Shown here piece after piece: positions 23,401-33,314 of a stretch of DNA of 64,000 bases. The notes below the pieces were generated by a model. It saw nothing but the letters and a program-made list of their open reading frames with translations, was not told the DNA's origin and did not search any database. The position numbers were made by a program, and so were the translations under genes. The DNA lies in NCBI GenBank assembly GCA_021018995.1, contig JAJIZI010000027.1, forward strand, positions 1-64,000. The letters are read 5' to 3'. This DNA comes from Chloranthus sessilifolius (Eukaryota > Streptophyta > Magnoliopsida > Chloranthales > Chloranthaceae). Position 1 is the first letter of the stretch; every line of letters begins with the position of its first letter.

Positions 23401-25011
23401 ATGAACAAGGGTATATGGTAATTCACTTGGCGAAATAGATCTTTATTATCTTCCAAAATGTCACCAACTCTAGCATCTCATGGTTCTGATCCTGATCCTC
23501 TTCTTCGGCAGTTTATAGCACACCTTGGAGTTGGGTATCAAATGACCCCTTTGATGGTGAAAGAAGCGAGCAATTGGTTTGACAGGTTTCTCTAGTACAA
23601 AGGCTTCTCCTTCCCATCAGGTGATTCAGACTCTTAAATCATGCACATTTTCTTTATTTTTAGCAGGAATATGCATTATTCAATGTGAATTAAAAGGTAT
23701 CTATTAATGTACACTAGAAATTTTACTTATCTATTAAAATGTTACATATAAATGTCACCTAGCAAATCCTCATGAGCAGAGTATGATGTTTCTCTTTGAA
23801 AAATGTCATTTAACAGTCTCCTATGCAGATTTGATACAATGGAATGATGCATTAATATACACAACTGCTGCTATACACATAAATCTAAGGTTTCGAATTT
23901 TTGCATTTTGCCTTTAACATGATTTCAAAACAGACTTGGCAAGAGTATCCACAGATGGTCTTGTTCTTTTTGCTGGTAATTTTTGAATAATTTTGTGTTG
24001 TTGCCTATACAAGCGAACTTTGCAATGCATATTCACTCCAATTCCTCTAAATGTAGGGATAGAAAAAGATACTCTATTGCTTTCTTAAAGGATTGGCATG
24101 TTTGGGGGAGCATGTGATGAATGAGAGGGCCGAGCACATTTGTACACCATAGGTATGATGATAAAATTTATATTTATTTTTATATTTATGTCTTCCCTTG
24201 GTATTTATATTTATATACATTTGTATTTCTTTTTATTCTTATCATTAGTCTAAAATTAAAATTTTGAGTATTTTCTGTAAGTCAATGTGTTTTATAAGAT
24301 GTATTTATCAGAATTATGTACCCACTTTTGGACCTGACCTGGATCTGTTAAAAAAATGATATACCTATATATTGTGTAGCAAACAGGTACCAAGTTGGGT
24401 TCGAGTCGGGTTTGAGCTAATTTGAATATAACCTATTTATATAACATGTCACTATTTTCAACCGGCCTATTAGATGAGAACTTCGTAGATGGAAGCCATC
24501 ACTATCTCAGTTTAATAATGTTCTCTTTTTCATTTCAGGCGAAGCTTTCCGATCTGAAGCTCACTTCAAACAGATCATTAGGAGACGGGGACACTTGACA
24601 GGAGAGGCAAAATAAATTTTTTTTTTTTTCTTTTATTTAGACTGTTAACTCTTATTTTTTTATTCTTTTTATTTGAATAAAAAGATTGGACATGTTGAGT
24701 TTAAAATGTTTGGCTAATTTGAAAGGTTGGATGATAGGTTGAGATGCAATATTTTGTTTGAATAAAAGAATTGGGCATCTATTTTTTTTATTAATGACAT
24801 TGAATGATTTATATTTGAGTTGAATGGATGTGTTGAAATATAAAATTAATAGCTTTTTTTCTTTATATCATTTTTTTTAAAGCATTAAAAAAAAGCATTA
24901 AAAATTGTATTAAAAAAAAGTATTACAAAAAGCATAAAAAAAATTACATTAAAAAAAAGAATAAAAAAATATTATTTTAAAAAAATTGTCGAAGTAATTT
25001 TTTTTTTTTTT

Positions 25012-25051
<40 letters not shown>

Positions 25052-25060
25052 AAAATTTTG
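20420..25060. other. CACTA 3' interior, mostly non-coding with coding-like scraps
   Basis: Mostly AT-rich. A plus-strand scrap at 23495-23628 reads DPLLRQFIAHLGVGYQMTPL then VKEASNWFDRFL, then a stop, then YKGFSFPSGD. It looks like a real exon because amino-acid composition and wobble look coding, but I cannot name the protein. A minus-strand scrap at 20885-21020 includes CFKGVVIGGLPSDNTYYRRQ. The phrase ATCTCATGGTTCTGATC recurs near 22947, 22984 and 23476. An AT dinucleotide tract lies at 25014-25049. These scraps could be captured host gene pieces. Confidence 0.4.
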
Positions 25061-25099
25061 CATAAACATCGCTTTAAATAATGTAAGGAGGAGTTTTTT

Positions 25100-25290
25100 T
25101 TACCACTATACAAGACAGTGGTTTATGAATTCATAAACCACTGTTTTGTATAGTGGAAAAAAAAAATCACTCCTTTTTTTACAACTGTTTAGGGTAGTGG
25201 TTTTTTGAAAAAGAACCACTGTCAAAGACAGTGATTTTTTGAAAAAATCACTGTTTAAGGCAGTGATTTTTTTGGCTTTTTCACGTAGTG
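25100..25290. repeat. CACTA right terminus and subterminal inverted repeats
   Basis: Repeated ACCACTGT and ACAGTGGT words at spacings of 20-40 bp, partly as short hairpins (CACTATACAAGACAGTGG and CCACTGTTTTGTATAGTGG), followed by the CACGTAGTG terminus. These are the sites that CACTA accessory proteins bind in studied elements (general knowledge). Confidence 0.8.
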
Positions 25291-25293
25291 TTT

Positions 25294-25738
25294 TCTTCTT
25301 TCTCTCTTGTTTTCTCTTGTTGCTTTTTCCTTACATTTTTCGTCCACCTTATATCCTGAGATATCCCCATCCTGAAGTTTATTGTATATTAGAAAGCCAA
25401 TTTACTTAGTGTTGGGATCCTATTCTTGACAGATTGAAGATTTTAGCGCTAAAAGAACAAACTTGTATCCTTGGTTTATGAGTGTTTGCAGTTTAGGTGG
25501 TGTTGGTTTTGAAATCAGCAGCCTTATATAGCTTCCCCCAGGTATGATGTTGTCCTCCGCTTATGGTGGGAGTTTAGTTTTGGAAAGATACTTTGAAATG
25601 GAAAAGTAGAAGTAAAAGAAGAACTTTTCTTAGTGAAATTTTTAATCTTTTTTACCGATAAAAACAAAAAGTAGAATATTTTTTTGATAAAATGGGAAGT
25701 TATTTGTTAGAAAGAAGAAACTTATGGGAGTGGGGATT
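25294..25738. other. Spacer between CACTA and MULE, nothing identified
   Basis: Starts with a TTTCTTCTTTCTCTC pyrimidine run. It contains no supported gene. It should be the continuation of the LTR-like fragment that the CACTA element interrupts at 12877, but I could not align it. Confidence 0.3.
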
Positions 25739-25747
25739 TATATATTA

Positions 25748-25866
25748 GGGAAATTTGCACTTTCGGCCCTATATGTTTGCGTTTTTGCGGAAACGGCCCT
25801 ATAGTTTCAACCGTTGCATTAATGACCAGCACCACGCCTAGCCGCCTCCGCCTGCCCCACGTCAGC
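25748..25866 (+). repeat. MULE left terminal inverted repeat
   Basis: Pairs with the complement of 36045-36158. The first 26 bases are identical and later parts differ at scattered positions. Confidence 0.9.
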
Positions 25867-26090
25867 AAGGACCTATTTTAAATAATATAAAAAAAAAAAA
25901 TTTCACCGCCTTTAACAGAGTACAAAAGCTACTTTTACATTTCATTAATTCTACTTTTAAGTTTAACTTTTAAAAACAAGAGAGCGGCGACTTAGCGGCA
26001 AAGCGTAAAAGGTCACAAAGGTCACATTACAATTCCGTAATTTATTTTTTACATTTCAACACATTTAGTCATCCCCAATGTTTACCTAAT

Positions 26091-26290
26091 CCGATAACTT
26101 ACCGATAATCTAAGTTATCGATCGATAACTTAAATTATCGACCGATAATCTAAGTTATCGACCGATAATCTAAGTTATCGGTCGATAACTTATATTATCG
26201 ATCGATAACTTAGATTATCGGTCGTTAACTTAGATTATCGTACGATTACTTTGATTATCGGTCGATAATTTAAGTTATCGATAAGTTATC
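26091..26290. repeat. MULE palindromic array 1
   Basis: About ten degenerate head-to-tail units of 20 bp of the type ATCGACCGATAATCTAAGTT. Each joins two short palindromes: ATCGRYCGAT and TAA-TTA. It lies between the left terminal repeat and the Ulp1-like gene. Confidence 0.9.
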
Positions 26291-26437
26291 GTGAGGTTAG
26301 GATTAGTAGTTTTTCAAAATCACTTCTTTTATTATTAATTGCTTTTTATTTATATTGCGCTTCTACTAAGTTATTGAAAATGACCATGACTCTAAAGCCC
26401 ATCGGAAAATGTTCGAGTTAGTGTTAGGAAATTTTAC

Positions 26438-29400
26438 ATGCATCAGAACGAAGAGAGAAAGAAAATATTAGATGATTCAGTATTCGGTCATCTATTTAGG
26501 ATGAATAAGAAATTAGGTTTCGTTGGAGACTTGGTTGACGCTATTTTAAGTTTTTGGGTTGAAGAGAATATTTTCAAGGTCAAGAACACCAATGTACTCC
26601 TGCAACAGATCGATATAGCCTTGATTTTAGGCCTCAACATGCTGACGGAACCTGAGTCTGAGAAGGTTGCCGTAAAAGAGGAAACAACTATTCGATACAA
26701 ATTCTTTCGGGGGAAGCCGGCGAAAAGATCTCGTATTGAAGAAATTATTGACAGTGCTGATTTATCCAACGATGATTTTTTGAAACTGTCATTATTATTT
26801 TTCGTATGTTCTTTTTTACTTTCGGACACATACCAGGAAGTAGATACACGGTACTTAGAATTAGTAGATAACATTGAAGAGTTCAACAAGTTACCGTAAT
26901 AGTTTACAATAATTTATTAGATAGTATATCAAAAGCGAGTGGCAGGAGGGAAATGGCGAGAAGGTCAGAAAAGGGGCAATATAATATCTATGGATGCACT
27001 ATCGCCTTACAGATTTGGGCGTTTGAGCACTTTCCTGCAGTCGCCACCGCTCCTATTGGGCTTAAAGAACCATTTCCAAGGCTAATGAAATGGGAAGGCC
27101 CGAAATTCAGCCGTAATCCTAATTTATATAGAGAAAATTTTCTTAAGTCTAAAGTGATTATAGAGCTTGAAGTTGAGAAGCACGAATTACAGTATAAATG
27201 GGTTCGATACTTTTTTATTCGAAGAGAAATGAAAAATAAGAAGGAAGAGACCGAAGAAAGAGAAGAGCCTTACTCTGAAGAAAATATAGATGAATATGAT
27301 GATATCCCAAGTCATCCAACACGTCCGGAAGAAAGAGCCGAAGAGCCGAATAGCCGAGATGACGACAATGAGGATGAAGATTATAGCGATAACGATGATT
27401 TTGAAGTCGTTGTCGCCAACCAAAGGGCAAACCAGAAATTAGGCCCGAGCCAACAAGAGAGCGACCATTAGGCAACCGCACCTAACCAAAGAAGTAACGA
27501 GCTAAGAAAAGAATGCAAGACGCTCGCATGGTCAGAAAAGAAATGAAAAAAGAATTCCGGCATGCATTTACGCTGCTTAAAGGGCAAGCACTCACCATTG
27601 AACAACTAGGCAGAGATAAGAAGGCCTTACAAAAAGAAAATAAAGCAATACGGAAGGATCTTGATGCGGTCATCTCTCATTTAAGAAAGGTATCAAACCA
27701 AGACTTTTCAAATTTAGAACAAAATCATTTCTTTACAACTTAATGCAAAATTAGCTTGTCGTCCGAAGATGGAACTTATCGTCCGACGATGTACATTATC
27801 GATCGACTATTTAAATTATCGGTTGATAATGTACATTCTACGGACGATAAGTTACATTATCGGTCGATAATTTAAATTATCGATCGATAATTTACATTAT
27901 CGACCGATAATGTAACTTATCGTCCGGTAATGTACATTATCGATCGACTATTTAAATTATCGGTTGATAATGTACATTATCGATCGACTATTTAAATTAT
28001 CGACCGATTAGTTAAATTATCGGTCGATAATGTAGTTTTTTTTTTTTTTTTTTTTTTTGTAATGTATATTTTTTTGCAATTATGCAGGATAATATTTTAA
28101 CCTCTGTGCTCTTTGACACCTTCGTTCCTTCACCCACTTACCCTCAATCAACTGTCCCTCAACCCACCACTCATCAACAAAGCCATCACCATCCCAAATC
28201 CCTCCTCAACAAAACATCACCAGTGCCCCAAAACCAATGCTCCTCAACCAAGCCATCATCAAGTGCCCCAAAACCTCTGCTCATCCACCTAGACAACAAT
28301 CAATCGCCCCCAAAACCCGCCGCTCCTCAACTTACAAATAAATCTCATCGCCAATAAAGCCGCCCCAAAACCTCATCGCCTCAAACCCTTGGTTGATGTG
28401 GGTGATGATGGTGCTCCTCTTACGCACCTTCTCGTGAGTCACAAATAGATCATTAAAAACAATTATAGTGAAACTATCATCTACAAAAATGAAGCCGAAG
28501 GTTATGACTTCATGCTCAGAAGAAAAGAAAGTCTCCGACCACTAAAGCATTAATAAAAAAACCAAAATTGGTTGTAGAGGAGGAGGAGGATGAGGCAATA
28601 TCAATGGAGCAAAAGTATATGCTTAGTTTTTGGAATCAGCCGGAGAACGAGGTCAATGTGATCATCAATACTATCAGGAGTGTTGACATCACAGTTACAC
28701 TTTTGAAGGTTCTCAAAGGACGCTCGTGGCTCGACAATGAAGTCATCGACGCGTACTCGAGATTCCTTGAAGTTATAAACGATTCAATGTTTACTACCAA
28801 TGCCGAAAAAATTCGGTTGTCTGCCCTGGTAAGGTTTCAAATATTTATTGGAAGCTCGTTTGTTTCTTTTATTTGTCTTTTCAATCACGACTCTTGATTA
28901 ACTTCTTCTAATTTATTTACTTACTACATTATCCTGTTTCAAACCTTGTTTATGGCAGACGAGAAAAAATTTAAAAAATATATCGATAATGAAGGTATAG
29001 CTGCGCTCAGTGACCTCGATAGGTGGCAGGCCTATTGTGACGAATGGAATGTTCGTAACAATTCAAAGCCGATGGAACCACTATTGACAAATAATATCCG
29101 CAGAATTCACGCGATCGACTGTGGAACGGTACGTTTTTGAATACTAAACTTCGCTTTATTTAACGTTAACGGCTTTTAAATAAAATTTATTATTTAAAAT
29201 TTCGGTTCCGTTTATGTGTAGATTTATCTTCCGATGCATAGCCAAAAATATAGCCATTGGGCGTTGGCTATAATTTCATTAGTTGATCGAGAAATTAAGT
29301 TAATTGATCCAGCAGACCGAGAGTGCTCAAAAAGGTTTGAAGCGCATAAAGAATGTCTATTGAATCACCTTCCGCGCCTTCTTTACACTATCGGTTTGAA

Positions 29401-29608
29401 GTCAGCTTTCGATCAACAGTGGAAGGTATCGGCATTCAACAGTGTCGTTCTCCCGATCCAACAAAATGGTTGGGATTGCGGTGTATACGTTTTGAAGTAT
29501 ATAGAATACTTCTCCCAACAGCGGCCTATTGATTTCGACGATAAATATATGCAACAATTTAGAGCCGAAATCGGACATCGAATGTGCACGTTTGGGAAGA
29601 AGAGTTAA
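26438..29608 (+). pseudogene. MULE-borne Ulp1-like cysteine protease gene (DUF1985-like N-part, C48 catalytic C-part)
   Basis: The N-part (26438-27471) reads FGHLFRMNKKLGFVGDLVDA, DIALILGLNML and YGCTIALQIWAFEHFP, like the DUF1985 region of transposon Ulp1 proteins, then an acidic tail. A coiled-coil segment spans 27513-27689. An intron at about 27690-28087 contains palindromic array 2. A P/Q/S-rich segment (28088-28357) follows, then exons at about 28568-28828, 28957-29129 and 29221-29608. The last exon is a C48 peptidase: from Met at 29234, His8 (HWALAI), Asp25 (LIDPAD), Gln76/77 and Cys82 (GWDCGVYV) form the catalytic set of SUMO proteases. Catalytic residues are intact. Frame breaks near 26900-26952, 27472-27512 and 28358-28567 may be unrecognised introns or lesions, hence the pseudogene label. 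Such proteins are predicted to be nuclear deSUMOylases; the function of the transposon-borne forms is unknown. Confidence 0.75.
27755..28040. repeat. MULE palindromic array 2, inside the Ulp1-like gene
   Basis: About fourteen units of the 20-bp type CGATAATTTAAATTATCGAC, with ATCGATCGAC and ATCGACCGAT joins, followed by a poly-T run (28036-28059). A candidate donor (AAG|GTATCA at 27690) and acceptor (TATGCAG at 28087) place the array within an intron. Confidence 0.88.
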
Positions 29609-29779
29609 TATCCAGTAAAAATTTTAGTGTTTTGTAAAGATATTTTTTGATGAAATTGTAAATTATTTAATTTTATTAATTTTTATTAAGTTGTATAATT
29701 TTCATTTTCGTTGTTATCAATTTATCTTATTTGTATCACCTTGCCTGATTTATCAATGGAGCCTTCCTCTCTTGAAGCA

Positions 29780-30108
29780 ATTCCAATAGGCCGATGACTT
29801 ATATCATCGGCCGATATCTTAAATCATCGTCCGATATCTTAAATCATCGGTCGATAATTTAAGTCATCGGCCGATATCTTAAGTAATCGAACGATATTTT
29901 AAGATATCGGACGATAGCTTAAATCATCGTCCGATATTTTAAGTTATCGGACGATATTTTAAATCATCGGCCGATATCTTAAATCATCGGCCGATATTTT
30001 AAATCATCGGCCGATGATTTAAGCTATCGTCCGATAATTTAAATCATCGGCCGATGATTTAAGATATCGGCCGATAATTTAAAATATCGGCCGATGTTTT
30101 AAGATATA
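29780..30108. repeat. MULE palindromic array 3, between the two convergent genes
   Basis: About sixteen units of the 20-bp type ATCATCGGCCGATATCTTAA. The CGGCCG, CGTCCG and CGGACG centres vary, while the spacing stays close to 20 bp. It lies between the 3' ends of the protease gene and MURA. Confidence 0.9.
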
Positions 30109-30109
30109 C

Positions 30110-30600
30110 CTTTCTGAATTGTGAAGCCTAATATCTTTGGTTTGGCTTTATGCCAATCACTAGTAGATTAGGGGCGAATTTGGCAACTTCAAATCCTGTT
30201 TGAATGAATGAATGATTTATTAAGAAGCACAACAATATATTTTAATCACAATTCCAAAAAAATATATTAATTAATTGGTAGATATTGATCGCTCTTTTAT
30301 TGAGGTTTAATCTATTTATATTGAAAGGAAAAAAAAGAGAAAAAAATACTCTTCTATAATGAGATCATTTGGAAGCTCGATTGCCACTACACTAGGTCTA
30401 ATCTAATCTAAATCTGTTTTCAATCTCAACCTTTGATGTAATATAAGTTAATTTCAAATATTAACAAATTTACACGAGCATTTATTATGACCGCATTTGT
30501 TACAATTTTTACATTGTAGTGGTAACTTCCCTTTAGATCTTGTTCTCCTTTTCTGGACGGCCGCTTGATGTATTTTGTGGGAGGCAAAACTTGAATGTCT
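30110..30600. other. MULE spacer downstream of MURA, no gene
   Basis: AT-rich and non-coding, between array 3 and the MURA stop codon. It probably holds the 3' untranslated parts of the convergent genes. Confidence 0.5.
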
Positions 30601-30605
30601 TTTAT

Positions 30606-33074
30606 TTACGAAGTCCATTGGCGCTTTGTCAACGGTGGGACAAAGTGTTCTTTATAAGTTTCTAAATAAGTCCGTAAACCAAAGGTTCACAAAATTGGGG
30701 GATCTCTCTTTCTCTGTTTTTGCGATAATGCGGCAATCGCATGTGAACATGGTAATCCAAGAATAGCCAACGTCTACATGTACATGATCGCGATTCTAGA
30801 TCGACACTGTGAGTGTAATCACCACGTTTAACTTGAAATATATCACGACCATATGGTATGACGTTTTTTCGACGGGCCCATCCTGAATTTCTTTTTATGT
30901 GTTTTTCTGCCATCGGTGTTATTTCCTTCCTCCCGACGACGAAGATAAAATTCACTACTTTTGTGCGAATAGTTTCTATACTCACAATCGGTTCCTCCCT
31001 GGCTATTTTCAACACACTATTTATGCTTTCAGCTATATTAGTTGTCAACATATCATAACGCCTCCCTTGAAAATAAGCGCATGCCCAGAAATGATCACCA
31101 ATTTCTTTAATCCATTTTGTACATTCCGGCGAGGCGTCGTCTTCTATTTTTCGCATAATTCTTTTAAATTTTGCATCTGAAAATGCACACGACAAGAACC
31201 AAAGCGGTCTAGAGATTGTATCCTTATATTTATCAAACAGATTTAGAGCCAGGTGTCACATACAGTAGCTGGGAAAGGCATTAGGAAAAACTTTTTCCAC
31301 TCCTTCCATCAAACCTTTCTGTCATGCGATATCAAAACAAACTGTTCTTCAAATTCACCGATTACACGTCTCCCTAATAGATCAAGAAACCATGTCCAAT
31401 GGTCTTCATTTTCTTTCGGTACAACGCCGAACGCTATAGGAAATAAATGTCTATTCCCGTCTATCCCCGTAGCTATTAACAACACTCTCTTATATCATCC
31501 ACGCAAATGCGTTCCATCTACCGCAATTATTCTTCGTAAAGTATTACGAAAGCTTCGAATGCAAGGTTCGAATGCCACGAAGAATCTCTGAAATGCATTA
31601 TCAGGCTCGAGACACAATTCGGTCTATATGTCCGATCGACCCAGAATTCGGCAACATATGACGGTAACATCTTAAATTGCTCCTTCCAGCTACCTCGGAT
31701 GTCATTCAACGCCATTTCTTTTCCTCTCCATGCTTTCCAGTAACCTCTTTGTTATCTGTATTATTTTCCAATATAAAAAATTATTGAAGCAGGAGTCTCG
31801 TCAAAACCCTTTAATAGTTTATCTCTAACGAATGAAGCTATCCACGATGTCGTACATTGGCGATGTTCGCTTCCAAAAGCTGGCATTCCGCACGTGTGTT
31901 CCGGGTGGAAAGTTTTCACAGCAAACATGTCTACACCTACTAATTTCGATGCATATATTCGCCAAGCACATCCTACTTCAACACACCTCGCAGTTACTCG
32001 AAGAGGACTGGTTTTTATTGGTTTAATCTGAAAATTATTTGTCATCGCAAATTCTTTAAGAACTTTTTTAAATGATTTCTTATTTCTAAACGCCTGACCA
32101 ATGGTAATCGCCCCTTCATACAGCCTCATCGCCAATCCATATACTCCCCTTCCGAGTCATTAAGTCGATAGTCTTCGCCCACCGTGAGGTTGATCAATTT
32201 CTATTAGTATAAACACGCGAAGTGGGAGACGAGGCTTCATCATTTTCAGATCACTATCACCGCCATCGATCGGATGGTTATTACGTGATTGGGATTGAGC
32301 CCGATGTACGCTTGGTTGATGTGCGCTTGTTTGGATTGATGTTAGCCGATGCGGAATGTTTGATGTATGAGAGGTCGCTCGCTGAAGGCTCGATTATCGC
32401 TATTCAAGCTATTTGTTCGGAAGGCCATTGATATGGACTAAGGCCGACTAAAACGCTTTCCCACCGATTTCATCAATCAAGTTGAACCGAGATGTATCAT
32501 GCATCGGATTCATTTGATGAGAATGTCCTTGATCTTCATCGCCTTCACTCATCGGAATGTCCGAATAGGGTTGCTCGAAGTTTCCGTAGGGGTAAATCCT
32601 ATATTTATATTTCTATCATCGCGCCATTATTTGCGCAACAATGTTCTCCTCTTCATACCGTATTCCTTGATTTTCAATCAAATGTTCTGTTCCCACACCA
32701 TGATCATCTTTGTTTGTTTCCTTAAACGGTTGAAATGTTTCTAAAGACGGCAAAATTTCTGCTATAGTAGTGACTAATGATTTTTCGATATAAATATTTA
32801 TAACATCATCACCGATACGATATGCTCTAAATAAGTTTGTAAGATCATCAGAGTCAGACAATTCGGCAAATGCAAGCTCATTCCCTATGCATAATGAAAC
32901 AGTAAGTGTAATAGAATGTTCTTCCGGTCGTGTCCGACTGACTTTGTACATTTTCTCTATAAACTCATCAAATGATATATTCTCCGTGACAGTGACAATC
33001 CTCCGATATCCTCCGCTAAGTATTATCTCTCACGCTGCATTTAAATCTAAATGGCAAAGAAGGGGAACATCCAT
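30606..33074 (-). pseudogene. MURA-type MULE transposase, decayed
   Basis: Translating the minus strand from ATG at 33074 gives an N-terminal region (GGYRRIVTVTENISFDEFIE ... FRAYRIGDDVINIYIE). Next comes the MuDR DNA-binding region (FAMTNNFQIKPIKTSPLRVT, then GCAWRIYA, FAVKTFHPEHTC; 31760-32100), NDIRGSWKEQFKMLPSYV, and the MULE DDE domain (RRIIAVDGTHLRG, ATGIDGNRHLFPIAFGVVPK, ENEDHWTWFLDLLG; 31290-31530). TTNIAESINSVLK follows, then a SWIM zinc finger (CTC...CSH at 30745-30790), and a C-terminus PPLTKRQWTS to the stop at 30606. Lesions: TGA after LNAA near 33033, TGA after HLRG near 31497, a frameshift at the second catalytic Asp near 31330, TGA near 31260, a frameshift within the SWIM finger near 30757, and others. 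Several stops look like CGA-to-TGA changes, as expected from cytosine methylation decay. It cannot encode active transposase. Confidence 0.85.
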
Positions 33075-33211
33075 TTCAACCTACAATATTTACAAAATTA
33101 AAATTAAAATTAGTTGTTTATAAAGAGTTATACTTGACTTAGCGCTACAATTGTTTAAAAATATTATTAAAAAATTAAAGGAATGAAAACTTTAGAGTTT
33201 TTGTCAATCAT

Positions 33212-33264
33212 AGGTTATCGCTCGATATCCTAAGATATCGGGCCGATATCCTAAGATATATAGC
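33212..33264. repeat. MULE palindromic array 4, left part
   Basis: Two to three units of ATCGCTCGATATCCTAAGAT type. The continuation lies at 35705-35830 beyond the inserted solo LTR. Confidence 0.75.
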
Positions 33265-33314
33265 CGATGGATGGACTTTTAACGTAAACCATAATCCAAA
33301 AACTAAAAAAAAAA

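Larger units (their letters stand above)
12878..25290. mobile_element. CACTA (En/Spm-type) DNA transposon, 12.4 kb, both ends present
   Basis: The left terminus CACTACGTCAAAATAG at 12878 pairs with the right terminus, whose complement reads CACTACGTGAAAAAGCC, ending at 25290. A 3-bp TTT flanks each end (12875-12877 and 25291-25293), the duplication size expected for CACTA elements. Subterminal repeats are visible: ACCACTGC/GTGGTCT words at 12908-12950, and seven or more ACCACTGT/ACAGTGGT words at 25105-25275. Inside, on +, are the end of a TNP2-type transposase with DUF4218/DUF4216 features and a second spliced transposase gene (Transposase_24 type). The TNP2 catalytic core was not found, so the element is probably internally deleted. 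Confidence 0.88.

Noticed and set aside
27187..27481. Minus-strand frames over the acidic part of the Ulp1-like gene
   Set aside because: Shadow frames of GA-rich coding sequence; the plus strand fits the DUF1985-like order.
30858..31591. Plus-strand open frames opposite MURA
   Set aside because: Shadows of the antisense transposase; the minus-strand translation has all the conserved blocks.
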